Assembly: GCF_900101745.1 (NCBI RefSeq)
Contig: NZ_FNAD01000002.1
Coordinates: 434,001-498,000 of the forward strand
Length of the DNA stretch: 64,000 bases
Direction of reading: 5' to 3'
From: Glycomyces harbinensis
GTDB lineage: Bacteria; Actinomycetota; Actinomycetes; Mycobacteriales; Micromonosporaceae
Shown here: in pieces, positions 32,387 through 41,901 of the stretch
Layout of the letters: the number at the start of each line of letters is the position of its first letter
How positions within the stretch are numbered: position 1 is the stretch's first letter
Translations under genes and position numbers: made by a program
Notes under the pieces: model-generated
What the model was told of the DNA's origin: nothing
Database searches by the model: none
Seen by the model: the letters and a program-made list of their open reading frames with translations, nothing else

Positions 32387-34840
32387 CTACTCTTCCGAGC
32401 CTCCACCGTCTTCGGAACGACGGGTGCGCCGGCGACGGCGCTCGCCGTCGCCACCGCGGTCGCCGCCGGAAGCGGACGGAGCGCGCTCGCCGCGCTCGCC
32501 GCCGCCGGAGGGGCGCTCGCCGGAGCGCTCGCGGTCGCGGCGCGGGCCGCGGTCACCGCGGTCGCCCCGCTCGCCGCGGGAGTCCCCGCGGGACTCCTTG
32601 CGCTCGGCCGGGCGGCCCTTCTTGTAGCCCTCGGGCTCCTGGCCCTCCGGGTAGACCTTGTCGAGGTAGATCTTGCCGCGGTTGTCGATGTCGCCGATCT
32701 CGACCTCGACCTTGTCGCCGACGCCAAGGACGTCCTCGACGCGCTCGACGCGCTTGCCGTCGCCGACCTTCGAGATGTGCAGCAGACCGTCGCGGCCCGG
32801 CACCAGCGAGATGAACGCGCCGAAGTCGGTGGTCTTGACGACCGTGCCCAGGAACCGGTCCCCCACGTTCGGGAGGGTCGGGTTCGCGATGGCGTTGATC
32901 GTCTCGACCGCGGCCTGAGCAGCCTCGCCGTTCTCCGCCGACACGTAGATCGTGCCGTCGTCCTCGACGGTGATGTCCGCGCCCGTGTCGTCCTGGATCT
33001 GGTTGATCGTCTGGCCCTTCGGGCCGATGATCGCGCCGATCTTGTCCACGGGGATCTTCAGGGTCGTGATCCGCGGCGCGGTCGCGGCCAGCTCGCCCGG
33101 CTCGCTGATCGCGTCGAGCATGACGTCGAGGATCGCGTGGCGGGCGTCGTTGGCCTGCTGCAGCGCCTTCGCCAGCACGTCCGACGGCAGGCCGTCGAGC
33201 TTCGTGTCCAGCTGGAGGGCCGTGACGAACTCGGCGGTGCCGGCGACCTTGAAGTCCATGTCGCCGTAAGCGTCCTCGGCGCCGAGGATGTCGGTCAGCG
33301 TGACGTACTTGGTCTCGCCGTCCACGACCTCGGAGATGAGGCCCATCGCGATGCCCGCGACGGGGGCCTTGATCGGCACGCCGGCGTTCATGAGCGACAT
33401 CGTGGACGCGCAGACCGAGCCCATCGAGGTCGAACCGTTCGACGCGAGCGCCTCGGACACCTGGCGGATCGCGTAGGGGAACTCCTCGCGGCTCGGCAGC
33501 ACCGGCACGAGCGCCCGCTCGGCGAGCGCGCCGTGGCCGATCTCGCGGCGCTTGGGCGAACCCACGCGGCCGGTCTCACCGGTCGAGTACGGCGGGAAGT
33601 TGTAGTTGTGCATGTAGCGCTTCTTGCTGACCGGCGACAGCGTGTCGATGGCCTGCTCCATGCGCAGCATGTTCAGCGTGGTGACACCCATGATCTGGGT
33701 CTCGCCGCGCTCGAACAGGGCCGAGCCGTGGACGCGGGGAAGAATCCCGGCCTCGGCGGCGAGCGGCCGGATGTACGCCGGCAGGCGGCCGTCGATGCGG
33801 ACGCCCTCGCCGATGACGCGCTTGCGGACCAGCTTCTTGGTGAGCGAGCGCAGCGAAGCGGAGAGCTCCCCTTCGCGTCCCTCGAAGTCGGCGCCGAGCT
33901 TCTCGAGCATGACCGACTTGACGCGGTCGAGCTCGTCCTGGCGGTCGGTCTTGTCGGCGATCTGGAGCGCCTGGTCGAGCTCGGCCGAGACGGTCGACTC
34001 GACGGCGGCGAACGCGTCGTCCTGGTAGTCGAGGAAGCGCGGGTAGTCGGCGACGGGCTTGGCCGCGACGGCGGCCAGTTCGGCCTGGGCGCGGACCAGC
34101 TCGGCGATGACCGGCTTGACGGCCTCCAGGCCGCTGGCGACGACCTCTTCGGTCGGCTTGGTGCCGCTGGCGGCGATGAGGCTGATCGTGTTGGTCGTGG
34201 CCTCGGCCTCGACCATCATGATCGCGACCTCGCCGGACTCCAGGACGCGGCCGGTGACGACCATGTCGAAGGTGGCCTTCTCGATCTGCTCCAGCGTCGG
34301 GAACGCGACCCAGGTGCCGTCGATGAGGACGACGCGGGTCGAGCCGAGCGGGCCCGAGAAGGGCAGGCCGGCGAGCTGGGTCGACATGGAGGCGCCGTTC
34401 ATGGCGACCACGTCGTACTCGTCCTTCGCGTCGACGGCGAGGATCGTGCCGATGACCTGGACCTCGTTGCGCAGGCCCGACACGAAGGACGGGCGCAGGC
34501 CGCGGTCGATGAGGCGGCAGATGAGGATGGCGTTCTCGCTGGGGCGGCCCTCGCGGCGGAAGAACGAGCCGGGAATGCGCCCGGCGGCGTACATCCGCTC
34601 CTCGATGTCGACCGTCAGCGGGAAGAAGTCGAAGTGGTCCTTCGGGTTCTTCGAGGCCGAGGTCGTCGAGAGGACCACGGTGTCGTCCATCTGGACGATC
34701 GCCGAGCCCTGGGCCAGCTTGGCCAGGCGGCCGGTGCTGAAGACGATCTTGCGGGTGCCGAATGCGCCGTTGTCGATGACGGCGGTGGCGTGGTGCTCCC
34801 CGAGGTTGAAGGCCTCGGGCGTCCGTTCGGTATCGGACAT
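32387..34840 (-). CDS. pnp: Polyribonucleotide nucleotidyltransferase
   Basis: An 817-residue phosphorolytic 3'-5' exoribonuclease (with reverse poly(A) polymerase activity). Two RNase PH domains (catalytic segment [16 protein letters not shown] in the second), then KH ([17 protein letters not shown]) and S1 ([15 protein letters not shown]) domains. The C-terminal ~70 residues are an Arg/Gly/Asp/Glu-rich tail ([19 protein letters not shown]), longer than in most bacteria and typical of actinobacterial PNPase. The start at 34840 has AAAGGAGA upstream; longer forms would include the leader hairpin. Confidence 0.95.
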   Translation of the reverse strand: MSDTERTPEAFNLGEHHATAVIDNGAFGTRKIVFSTGRLAKLAQGSAIVQMDDTVVLSTTSASKNPKDHFDFFPLTVDIEERMYAAGRIPGSFFRREGRPSENAILICRLIDRGLRPSFVSGLRNEVQVIGTILAVDAKDEYDVVAMNGASMSTQLAGLPFSGPLGSTRVVLIDGTWVAFPTLEQIEKATFDMVVTGRVLESGEVAIMMVEAEATTNTISLIAASGTKPTEEVVASGLEAVKPVIAELVRAQAELAAVAAKPVADYPRFLDYQDDAFAAVESTVSAELDQALQIADKTDRQDELDRVKSVMLEKLGADFEGREGELSASLRSLTKKLVRKRVIGEGVRIDGRLPAYIRPLAAEAGILPRVHGSALFERGETQIMGVTTLNMLRMEQAIDTLSPVSKKRYMHNYNFPPYSTGETGRVGSPKRREIGHGALAERALVPVLPSREEFPYAIRQVSEALASNGSTSMGSVCASTMSLMNAGVPIKAPVAGIAMGLISEVVDGETKYVTLTDILGAEDAYGDMDFKVAGTAEFVTALQLDTKLDGLPSDVLAKALQQANDARHAILDVMLDAISEPGELAATAPRITTLKIPVDKIGAIIGPKGQTINQIQDDTGADITVEDDGTIYVSAENGEAAQAAVETINAIANPTLPNVGDRFLGTVVKTTDFGAFISLVPGRDGLLHISKVGDGKRVERVEDVLGVGDKVEVEIGDIDNRGKIYLDKVYPEGQEPEGYKKGRPAERKESRGDSRGERGDRGDRGPRRDRERSGERPSGGGERGERAPSASGGDRGGDGERRRRRTRRSEDGGGSEE

Positions 34841-35145
34841 AGAGTGCGGTCTCCTTTTGTAGTGCAGTTGCACTGCGTGGTAAGAGCGCCGCCCGCCTAT
34901 ACGCGTTCCGGTCTTCGATCGAAGCACTCGGAGAATGGGCCCCGCGTCGCGCGGGACGTTCCGGATGCCACTACCGAGGACCGGGGCGGTCTCTGGCGAG
35001 CCGCGCCGCGCCTCGTCCTGAGGCGCTGCGGTCGAGCGTGGTGCTCATCGCCCACACTACGTTACCCGCCCGCCGCGGCGGCAGCCGCGAAGCAAAAGTG
35101 AGCCCCGATATGCGCCTTCGAAGGTATGTCGGACCGGGCACGGAA
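34841..35145 (-). promoter_or_regulatory. pnp promoter and structured leader
   Basis: About 300 nt without a gene between rpsO and pnp. It contains a hairpin AGTGCA-GT-TGCACT (34861-34874) 21 nt before the pnp start, the palindrome CTTCGATCGAAG (34913-34924), and CCCGCG-TCG-CGCGGG (34940-34954). Bacterial pnp leaders are often folded and control PNPase levels through RNase cleavage, so these are candidates for that. No small gene was recognised; the remainder shows nothing I can name. Confidence 0.45.
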
Positions 35146-35176
35146 AAGGGAGCGCCCCGCTCGGGGGCGCTCCCTT
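35146..35176 (-). terminator. Terminator of rpsO
   Basis: A perfect 13-bp stem (35146-35158 with 35164-35176), 5-nt loop; on the minus strand it is followed by TT then CC. It isolates rpsO from pnp transcription. Confidence 0.75.
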
Positions 35177-35187
35177 CGTCGAGTCGG

Positions 35188-35463
35188 CTAGGCGTTGTCG
35201 CGAATGCCGAGACGCTCGATCAGGTTGCGGTAGCGCGCGATGTCTTCCTTCTTCAGGTACTTGAGGAGACGGCGGCGCTTGCCGACCAGGAGGAGCAGGC
35301 CACGACGGGAGTGGTGGTCGTGCTTGTGGACCTGGACGTGGGCGGTGAGCTCGCGGATGCGGGTCGTCAGGATCGCGACCTGGACGTCGGTGGAGCCGGA
35401 GTCGCCCTCGGTGAGCGCGTACTCCTTGATGACCGCGGCCTTCTTTTCAGCGTCGAGCGCCAT
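35188..35463 (-). CDS. rpsO: Ribosomal protein S15
   Basis: A 91-residue 30S protein that binds 16S rRNA early in assembly. Hallmarks: [15 protein letters not shown]-like segment ([18 protein letters not shown]), [16 protein letters not shown] and [12 protein letters not shown]. The start at 35463 (MALDAEKK) is preceded by AAAGGGTG. Expressed as a single gene here, with its own terminator. Confidence 0.97.
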   Translation of the reverse strand: MALDAEKKAAVIKEYALTEGDSGSTDVQVAILTTRIRELTAHVQVHKHDHHSRRGLLLLVGKRRRLLKYLKKEDIARYRNLIERLGIRDNA

Positions 35464-35568
35464 GTTCGAACACCCTTTCATGAGTTACGGCCAATCCGCG
35501 GTGTCGAGCAGATTGGTCAAGAGTCGCCTGCGGAGAACGTGCAGACTCCGAAAACTGTACAGGGGGCG

Positions 35569-36498
35569 TCAGCCCAGCTCCAAGGCCCGGCGGGTGTCTG
35601 CGACGTCGGTCTCGATCTGCGCGATCAGGGGCTCGACCCCCTCGAAGGCGACCTGGCCGCGCAGGCGCGCGGTGAAGTCGAGGCGGACCGTCTCGCCGTA
35701 GAGGTCCCCGGAGAAGTCCAGGAGGTAGGCCTCCACGGTGCGCTCGGCGCCGTCGAAGGTCGGGTTCGTCCCGACGCTGATCGCCGCCGCGTGGCGGTGC
35801 GAGTCGCGGTAGAACCAGCCCGCGTAGACCCCGTCGGCGGGGATCGCGGTGTTCGGGGCGACCTGGAGGTTCGCGGTCGGGAAGCCCAGGGCGGTCCCGC
35901 CGCGCCCGGCCCCGTGCACGACGGTGCCCTCGAGGCCGAAGTCGCGGCCGAGGACCTCGGCGGCGCCGGACACGTCGCCTTCGGCGACGAGGCGGCGCAC
36001 GCGCGTGGAGGAGAAGGCCTCGTCATCCGCCGTGAGGGTCTGCGGGAGCACCTCGAAGCCGAACTCCTCGCCCAGCTCGGTGAGCTTGGCGACGTCGCCG
36101 GCGGCCTTGTGGCCGAAGCGGAAGTTCTCGCCCACGCACACGGCCTTGGCGTGCAGGCCGCCGACGAGCACGTGGCGGACGAAGTAGTCGGGGCTGAGCT
36201 TGGAGAGCTCCTCGGTGAACGGGAGCACGCACACGGCGTCGACGCCGAGCGCCTCCAGCAGCTCGAGCCGGCGTTCCACGCTGGTGAGCTGGGCCGGGAC
36301 GGCGTGCGGCGCGACCACGGCGGTCGGGTGCGGGTCGAAGGTGACCACGACGCAGCGGGCGTCGCGTTCGGCGGCGGCCTTCGCGGCGGTGCGGATCAGG
36401 GCGGCGTGGCCGCGGTGCACGCCGTCGAACACGCCGATGGCCACGACGGAAGCGGGCCGGCCCTCTGGGGTCGCGTCTATTCCACGCCAGGTTTCCAC
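35569..36498 (-). CDS. ribF: Bifunctional riboflavin kinase/FAD synthetase
   Basis: A 309-residue enzyme making FMN and then FAD. The N-terminal nucleotidyltransferase part has GVFDGVHRGHAAL (22-34), VTFDPHP and GENFRFGHKAAGD. The C-terminal kinase part has GTVVHGAGRGGTALGFPTANL with the PTAN metal motif and EAYLLDF. The start is GTG with GGGAGGAT. It precedes rpsO as in many bacteria. Confidence 0.95.
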   Translation of the reverse strand: METWRGIDATPEGRPASVVAIGVFDGVHRGHAALIRTAAKAAAERDARCVVVTFDPHPTAVVAPHAVPAQLTSVERRLELLEALGVDAVCVLPFTEELSKLSPDYFVRHVLVGGLHAKAVCVGENFRFGHKAAGDVAKLTELGEEFGFEVLPQTLTADDEAFSSTRVRRLVAEGDVSGAAEVLGRDFGLEGTVVHGAGRGGTALGFPTANLQVAPNTAIPADGVYAGWFYRDSHRHAAAISVGTNPTFDGAERTVEAYLLDFSGDLYGETVRLDFTARLRGQVAFEGVEPLIAQIETDVADTRRALELG

Positions 36499-36562
36499 GG
36501 GGATGATCCTCCCACTCCCGCATGGCGCCCGGCACCCGGACGAGGCCGCAGTGACCCGGGCT

Positions 36563-36805
36563 CTAGAGCATGAGCGACTGCTCGGCGTTGCCGCCGGACG
36601 CGAAGATCAAGAGCATCAGGACGCCGACGGCGACCACGATGAGCATCCCGACCAGCAGCCAGCCGCCGGTGCCGACGGGCTCGGCGGTGCGGGCCTGGTC
36701 TTCGGGGAGCGACTGCGGCTGGGCGCGCTCGGGTCGCTGTGCGATCTGCTCGGCGAGACTCAGGCGGAGCTCTTCTGGCAGGTCTTCTGCCGCGCTTGTG
36801 CTCAT
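36563..36805 (-). CDS. Small single-helix membrane protein
   Basis: An 80-residue protein: an acidic N-terminal half (AAEDLPEELRLSLAEQIAQ) and one membrane helix at ~48-68 (WLLVGMLIVVAVGVLMLLIF) near the C-terminus. AGGAGA lies 7 nt before the ATG, so it is probably translated. Function and family unknown. Confidence 0.65.
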   Translation of the reverse strand: MSTSAAEDLPEELRLSLAEQIAQRPERAQPQSLPEDQARTAEPVGTGGWLLVGMLIVVAVGVLMLLIFASGGNAEQSLML

Positions 36806-37063
36806 GGCGTCTCCTGGTGGCGAGATCGAATGACGGGGTCTTCTCCATTGATTGTTGAGAAAGGGTCGGCAATCCGACCGTCGTTTCCCGGAATCCGCCT
36901 GACAAGGTGGCCAATTCGCCCTCGTGGAAATTACACCGCCGTGAGCGCCCCACCATGCGATACGTCCCGTAGGTGACCGAACACTCCCCGTGTCTTCGGG
37001 AACATGCGATCTTCAGAAACCTGAGGACTGCACGGGTCCGGACGGGATTGGGGTGTTGCCAGC

Positions 37064-38167
37064 ATGGATCGCAGACTCATCGCATGGGCCGCGGCGGGGG
37101 CGATGGTGCTCTCCCTCGCCGCGGTGGCGCCGGCGTCGGGCGCCGGGACCGGGTGCACCAGGACCGGGGACTACACCGTCTGCCGCACCGACCCGAAGGG
37201 CGGCACGGACACCTCGATCGTGGCCGAGATCGTCCGCCAGGTCGACGCGACGAAGCGGGGCGACACGGTCCGGGCCGCGGTCTACCAGTGGACGCTCGAC
37301 AAGCCCGTCGCCCCGCTGGCCGAGGCGATGGTGCGGGCCGAGGGGCGCGGCGTGGACGTGCGGGCCGTCGTCGGCACCCGCAGCGACAAGCCGTCGCTGA
37401 ACGACGCGGTGATCCGCAAGCTCGAGAACGCGGGCGCGAACGTGACCCAGTGCGCCGACGGGTGCCTGCCGAACGGGAGCGGGACTCGGAACGGCCCCGA
37501 CCACAACCGGTTCTTCCTCATCGAGCGCGGCGGCGCCCCGACCGTGCTGGTGACGAGCTTCAGCTTCACCAAGTCGCACGCCTCGCAGGCGCACAACCTG
37601 CTCGGCGTCCACGGCGACCGGCGGCTGTTCGACTTCTACACCGACTACTGGAACCGGCTCGGCGGCGGGAGCTGGGACGGCTGGACCGACAAGAACAAGA
37701 GCACGACCGGGAGCCTGGGCCGGGCCTGGGTGTTCCCGAGGGGGACCGACCCGATCAGTGAGCAGCTCGCCGAGATCACCGGCTGCCGGGACGGCGACCG
37801 GGTGCTGGTGGGCCACGCGAACTTCCAGTCGAACCGCCCGGCCGTCCGCGGCCAGCTCGACCGGATCCAGGGCCTGGGCTGCCAGGTCCGGGTGGTGGTC
37901 CTCGCGGCGGAGACGAGCAGCCCGGGCTGGATCGAGGAGAGGCTCGGGGCCGCGAACGTGCGCGTCCACGACGCGCACCGCAACAAGTTCATCGTCGCCG
38001 AGGCGCAGTTCGGGGACCGGCACCGCGCGGTGGTGTGGACCGGGACGCACAACCTCAACGGCAACGGCATGAAGCACGCCGACGACAACGTGCTCAGGGT
38101 CGCGAACGGGGGCGTGGCGGACCTGTACGCCGGGTTCTTCCAGCGGTTGTGGAGCGGCGCGAGGTAG
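37064..38167 (+). CDS. Secreted phospholipase D-like protein
   Basis: A 367-residue exported protein: signal peptide MDRRLIAWAAAGAMVLSLAAV with cleavage near PASGA, then two PLD-like halves. The expected HxK(x)4D motifs are altered: the first reads DHNRFFLIERG (HxR) and the second HRNKFIVAEAQFGD, where Lys is one residue late. VWTGTHNLNGNG after the second motif is typical of the fold. Paired Cys occur (CTRTGDYTVC, CADGC). It may be a lipase or nuclease of the superfamily or a degenerate relative; the substrate is unknown. Confidence 0.75.
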   Translation: MDRRLIAWAAAGAMVLSLAAVAPASGAGTGCTRTGDYTVCRTDPKGGTDTSIVAEIVRQVDATKRGDTVRAAVYQWTLDKPVAPLAEAMVRAEGRGVDVRAVVGTRSDKPSLNDAVIRKLENAGANVTQCADGCLPNGSGTRNGPDHNRFFLIERGGAPTVLVTSFSFTKSHASQAHNLLGVHGDRRLFDFYTDYWNRLGGGSWDGWTDKNKSTTGSLGRAWVFPRGTDPISEQLAEITGCRDGDRVLVGHANFQSNRPAVRGQLDRIQGLGCQVRVVVLAAETSSPGWIEERLGAANVRVHDAHRNKFIVAEAQFGDRHRAVVWTGTHNLNGNGMKHADDNVLRVANGGVADLYAGFFQRLWSGAR

Positions 38168-38171
38168 CGCG

Positions 38172-38199
38172 GAGGGGAGGGGCCGCGGCCCCTCCCCTC
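38172..38199. terminator. Bidirectional terminator, perfect 28-nt palindrome
   Basis: Fully self-complementary 28 nt centred on GC at 38185-38186, between the PLD-like gene and the convergent permease gene. Confidence 0.75.
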
Positions 38200-38212
38200 T
38201 CACGTCGTCGCG

Positions 38213-39163
38213 CTAGCCCTTGACGGAGCCCGCCAGGAGCCCTCGCACGAAGTAGCGCTGGAGCAGCAGGAACACCACGAGCGGCACGATGATCGCGATG
38301 AACGCCGCGGCCGGGAGCCGCGTCCAGCCGAAGCCCCACGTCCCGGCCATGTCGCCGAGGACCGCCGTCAGCGGCCGCGTGGCCTCGCCGGGCGCGAAGG
38401 TGCGCCCGACCAGGAAGTCGTTCCACACCCACAGGAACTGGAAGATGCCGATCGACGCGAGCGCCGGGGTCACCAGCGGCAGGACCACCTTGCGGAAGAT
38501 CTGCGAGTGGCTGGCGCCGTCGATGCGCGCGGCCTCCATGACGTCGGCCGGGAGCTCCCGCATGAAGTTGTGCAGCAGGAAGATCGCCAGCGGCAGGCCG
38601 AAGATCGAGTGGGCGATCCAGACCTGGACGATCGTGTTCACCCCTTCGAGCTCCCACGCGGGCATGATCGTCACGCCGCCGAGGTGCAGGCCCTTGCTGA
38701 ACAGGGCCAGCAGCGGGATGAGCGCCATCTGGAGCGGCACCACCTGGAGTGCGAAGATCCCGACGTACAGCAGGTTGCGCCCCTTGAAGTTGATCCAGGA
38801 GAGCGCGTACGCGGCCATCGCGGCGAACGCCACCGGGACGATGACCCCGGGGATCGTGATGACGACCGTGTTGATCAGGTTGCGGATGAGCCCGCCGCCC
38901 TGGGAGTCCGAGTACAGGACGTAGTTGTACGTGTCGAGCGTGAACGTCGGATTGGTGAAGAAGGTCCACCAGCCCGAGGTGCGGATGTCGTCCTCCGGCC
39001 GCAGCGACGAGATGAACAGCCCCAGGGTCGGGATCGTCCACAGCGCCGCGATGAGCACCGCCACGAGGCTCGCGGTGCGGCTGGAGAGGATCCGCCGCAG
39101 GCGCTCGCCGCGGGACTCGCCGATCCGGGAGGCCTGCTGCTGGGCCTTGGTGTCGGTGCTCAT
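38213..39163 (-). CDS. CUT1 sugar ABC transporter permease (MalG/AglG-like)
   Basis: A 316-residue inner-membrane subunit with six predicted helices and the EAA loop EAARIDGASHSQIFRKVVLP that docks the ATPase. PLQMALIPLLALF and FQFLWVWNDFLVGR are typical of MalG-type proteins. The start overlaps the stop of the MalF-like gene by 4 nt. No ATPase gene is in the cluster; actinobacterial CUT1 importers commonly share a distant MsiK-like ATPase (known for the family). Confidence 0.93.
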   Translation of the reverse strand: MSTDTKAQQQASRIGESRGERLRRILSSRTASLVAVLIAALWTIPTLGLFISSLRPEDDIRTSGWWTFFTNPTFTLDTYNYVLYSDSQGGGLIRNLINTVVITIPGVIVPVAFAAMAAYALSWINFKGRNLLYVGIFALQVVPLQMALIPLLALFSKGLHLGGVTIMPAWELEGVNTIVQVWIAHSIFGLPLAIFLLHNFMRELPADVMEAARIDGASHSQIFRKVVLPLVTPALASIGIFQFLWVWNDFLVGRTFAPGEATRPLTAVLGDMAGTWGFGWTRLPAAAFIAIIVPLVVFLLLQRYFVRGLLAGSVKG

Positions 39164-40134
39164 CGGGTCTCCAGTTCCTGGCGTCGCATGTTGCGCACCT
39201 GGTAGATGACGACGGGGATGACGAGCAGGAACAGCAGCACGGCCATCGTGGCGCCGCGGCCGTCGTTGTTGAGCCGGAAGGCCTGCTCGACCATGTTGTG
39301 GGCGAGGACGTCGGTGCCGTGGTGGCCGCCGGTCATCGCGCGCACGATGTCGAACAGCTTGAGCGTCGCGATGAAGACGGTCACGGCGACGACGATGATG
39401 GCCGACCTGATCGAGGGGACGGTGACGTTCCAGAAGATCTGCGACGAGTTCGCGCCGTCGATGCGGGCGGCCTCGACGATCTCGGTGGGCACGCCCTTGA
39501 GCGCGGCCGACAGGACCACGGTCGCGAAGCCGACCTCGATCCAGACCAGGACCACCATGAGCAGGAAGTTGTTCCACGGCGACTCGTTGAGCCAGTTGAC
39601 CGGCTCGGCCCCGAACCAGACGAGCATCTGGTTGAGCAGGCCGATCTGGTCGCCCGAGCCCTTGTACTGGTAGACGAACTTCCAGATGATCGCCGCGCCG
39701 ACGAACGAGATGCCCATCGGCAGGAAGACCAGCGCCTTGTAGATGCGCTCGCCCGCGCGGCCGTCGACGAGGACGGCGTAGAGCAGGCCGAGCGCGGTCG
39801 ACACGGCCGGGACGATGACGATCCACATGGCGGTGTTGATGAGGATCTGGAGGGCGTCGGGGTCGGTGACGGCCCATCCGTAGTTCTCGAAGCCGACGAA
39901 CTCGGAGCCGTCGGCGGAGAGGAAGGACATGACGACGGTGCGCAGGGCCGGGTAGACCAGGCCGATGGCCAGGAACAGCACTGCCGGCGCCAGAAATACG
40001 AGAGCGACCACACGGCTGCGGTCGCGGCGGGAGGCGAGTTCGGCGAGTCCGTAGAGCGCCAAGAGGATCGCGAAGAACGCGACCAGGCCTACGGCGAGAA
40101 GGCCGAACCGGTCGGTGTAAGCGGAGATGTCCAC
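39160..40134 (-). CDS. CUT1 sugar ABC transporter permease (MalF/AglF-like)
   Basis: A 324-residue inner-membrane subunit with about seven to eight helices and the EAA loop EAARIDGANSSQIFWNVTVP. The N-terminal extra helix (FGLLAVGLVAFFAILLALYGL) and motifs such as FLPMGISFVGAAIIWKFVYQY resemble alpha-glucoside AglF-type permeases. It follows the binding-protein gene after a strong hairpin and is coupled to the second permease. Confidence 0.93.
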   Translation of the reverse strand: MDISAYTDRFGLLAVGLVAFFAILLALYGLAELASRRDRSRVVALVFLAPAVLFLAIGLVYPALRTVVMSFLSADGSEFVGFENYGWAVTDPDALQILINTAMWIVIVPAVSTALGLLYAVLVDGRAGERIYKALVFLPMGISFVGAAIIWKFVYQYKGSGDQIGLLNQMLVWFGAEPVNWLNESPWNNFLLMVVLVWIEVGFATVVLSAALKGVPTEIVEAARIDGANSSQIFWNVTVPSIRSAIIVVAVTVFIATLKLFDIVRAMTGGHHGTDVLAHNMVEQAFRLNNDGRGATMAVLLFLLVIPVVIYQVRNMRRQELETR

Positions 40135-40169
40135 GTTGTTGTGACTCCAGGTGTCCGGGCGGGCAATGG

Positions 40170-40200
40170 GCCGAGCGGGGCCTGTTCGGCCCCGCTCGGC
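40170..40200 (-). terminator. Intercistronic hairpin after binding-protein gene
   Basis: A perfect 13-bp stem (40170-40182 with 40188-40200), 5-nt loop, between the binding-protein and permease genes. Such hairpins typically let the binding protein be made in excess by partial termination or mRNA protection. Confidence 0.7.
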
Positions 40201-40225
40201 TTCTTGTCAGCTACTCGGCCGGATC

Positions 40226-41557
40226 TTACGGCCAGGAAGCTTCGATGTCGTCGGCCATCTGCTGCGAGTCCTTGTCGCCGTCGACCCACTCGATGATGCC
40301 GGTCCAGAACGACGAGGCGCCGACCTCGCCGGGCATGAGGTCCGAGCCGTCGAAGCGGACGGTCACGGCCGGGTCGATGAGGATCTCGGTCGCGAACTGG
40401 TTGATCGGCGTGGTGGCGTTGGCCGGGTCCACGCCCTGGCGGGCGGTGCTCCACGGGCCGGTCTGGAGACGGGCGTTGTGGTAGAGCTCCGAGGCCAGGA
40501 ACTGGCGGACGGCCTCGGTGGCCTCCGAGTCGGAGAACGCGGCCACGAACTCGCCGCCGACCAGCATGGTGTTGTCGCCCTCGTTGGACTCGGGGAAGCG
40601 GAAGGCGAACACGTCGCCGTCCTCGGCCACCGTGGTGTCCGCGGGCCACATGGCGCCGTAGAAGGACGCCTGGCGGCTCAGTGCGCATCCGCCGTCGAGG
40701 ATCGGGAAGCCGGCCTCCTGGAACGCGGTCGAGCTGACCGTGTCGGTGCCGCCGTAGATGTAGTCCTCGTTCTTGAGGATGGAGCCGGCCTTGTCGATGG
40801 CCGTCACGATCTGCGGGTCGTTGAACGGGATCTCGTGGTTGACCCACTGGTCGTAGATGTCGGTGCCTTCACGCAGGACGATGTCCTCGATCCAGTCGGT
40901 GCCCGGCCAGCCGGTGGCGCCGCCGGACTCGAAGCCCGCGCACCACGGCGTGACGCCGCTGCCCGCGATGGTGTCGGACAGGGCGATCAGCTCGTCCCAG
41001 GTCTGCGGGACCTCGTAGCCGTTGTCGGCGAAGAACGAGGGCGAGTACCAGATGAAGGACTTCGCGTTGGACGAGTGCGGCGCGGCGTAGAGCGTGCCGT
41101 CGATGGTGCCGTAGTTGATCCAGTCCTCGGACCAGCCCTCGGTCGCCAGGGCGCTGAGCTCCTCGGAGGCCGGGACCAGGCTGTCGGTGAAGTTCGACAT
41201 GAGGCCGGGCTGCGGGAAGAGCGCGATGTCGGGGGCGTTGCCGCCGTCGACGCGCACCTTCATGTCGGCCTCGAACTCGCCGGAGCCCTCGTATTCGATG
41301 GTGGCGCCGGTGCAGGACTCGAAGTAGCTCCAGGCCTCCATCATCTCGTCGGCCTCGACGTCGCGGATGGAGCCGAGGATCGAGACGGTCTCGCCTTCCA
41401 GGTCGCCGTAGTCCTCGTAGTTGGCGCAGTCGGTGGCGTCGTCGGGGACGGCTCCGCGGCCCTCCTCGTCCTCCTCGGGCGCGCCGCATGCGGTCGCGGC
41501 GAGCGCGAGGGCACTGGCGGCAGCCGCAAGGTAGGAAATTCGTCGGGTCTTGCTCAT
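40226..41557 (-). CDS. Sugar-binding lipoprotein of CUT1 importer
   Basis: A 443-residue lipoprotein: SYLAAAASALALAATAC with lipobox ATAC, an acidic start to the mature chain, and a family 1 solute-binding fold. Segments such as GWPGTDWIEDIVLREG and YDQWVNHEIPFNDPQIV resemble alpha-glucoside AglE/ThuE binding proteins, while the divergent neighbour is a beta-glucosidase. So the sugar (cellobiose-type beta-glucosides, or trehalose/maltose-type alpha-glucosides) is not settled. GAGAGGGAAAC precedes the ATG at 41557. Confidence 0.9.
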   Translation of the reverse strand: MSKTRRISYLAAAASALALAATACGAPEEDEEGRGAVPDDATDCANYEDYGDLEGETVSILGSIRDVEADEMMEAWSYFESCTGATIEYEGSGEFEADMKVRVDGGNAPDIALFPQPGLMSNFTDSLVPASEELSALATEGWSEDWINYGTIDGTLYAAPHSSNAKSFIWYSPSFFADNGYEVPQTWDELIALSDTIAGSGVTPWCAGFESGGATGWPGTDWIEDIVLREGTDIYDQWVNHEIPFNDPQIVTAIDKAGSILKNEDYIYGGTDTVSSTAFQEAGFPILDGGCALSRQASFYGAMWPADTTVAEDGDVFAFRFPESNEGDNTMLVGGEFVAAFSDSEATEAVRQFLASELYHNARLQTGPWSTARQGVDPANATTPINQFATEILIDPAVTVRFDGSDLMPGEVGASSFWTGIIEWVDGDKDSQQMADDIEASWP

Positions 41558-41626
41558 CGGGGTTTCCCTCTCTTCGCAGGTGGTGTTCGCCCGGCGAGTC
41601 CGACTGCCTCCCTGTCCCGCCATTCG

Positions 41627-41640
41627 CGGAACCGCTCTCA
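41627..41640. promoter_or_regulatory. Weak CebR-like half-conserved site near importer start
   Basis: On the minus strand reads TGAGAGCGGTTCCG, 10 of 14 positions of the CebR box TGGGAGCGCTCCCA, 70 nt before the importer start. Confidence 0.3.
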
Positions 41641-41784
41641 CCGGGTCCGTTCCCTGGTAGGGACTGCCTCACCCGCCGTTGGGCGACGCTGGCAATCGTG
41701 CTCTGAGTAACACTGAATGTCAAGTCTGCATTGCTGAATCGTTACTGGTTGGCATTGGATCGATATCTGTCGACACCCGCGTCA

Positions 41785-41798
41785 TGGGAGCGATACCA
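41785..41798. promoter_or_regulatory. CebR-like operator
   Basis: TGGGAGCGATACCA matches 12 of 14 positions of the Streptomyces CebR (LacI family, cellobiose) operator. It lies ~104 nt before the beta-glucosidase gene in the divergent region. The rest of 41558-41901 (about 344 nt, AT-richer) must hold both promoters; no small gene was seen. Confidence 0.6.
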
Positions 41799-41901
41799 AT
41801 GGCGTATCATTCCGAGGCCCGGCAACTCACTTGCGGCGCGAGTCGGCATGTTTCCCCGCGACTCGCGTCCCGAAACGCACAGCCGAGAAAGGTGTCATCC
41901 G

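Noticed and set aside
41731-41901. N-terminal extension of the beta-glucosidase
   Set aside because: It contains the operator and AT-rich promoter DNA, and the GH1 fold starts at 41902 with a ribosome binding site.
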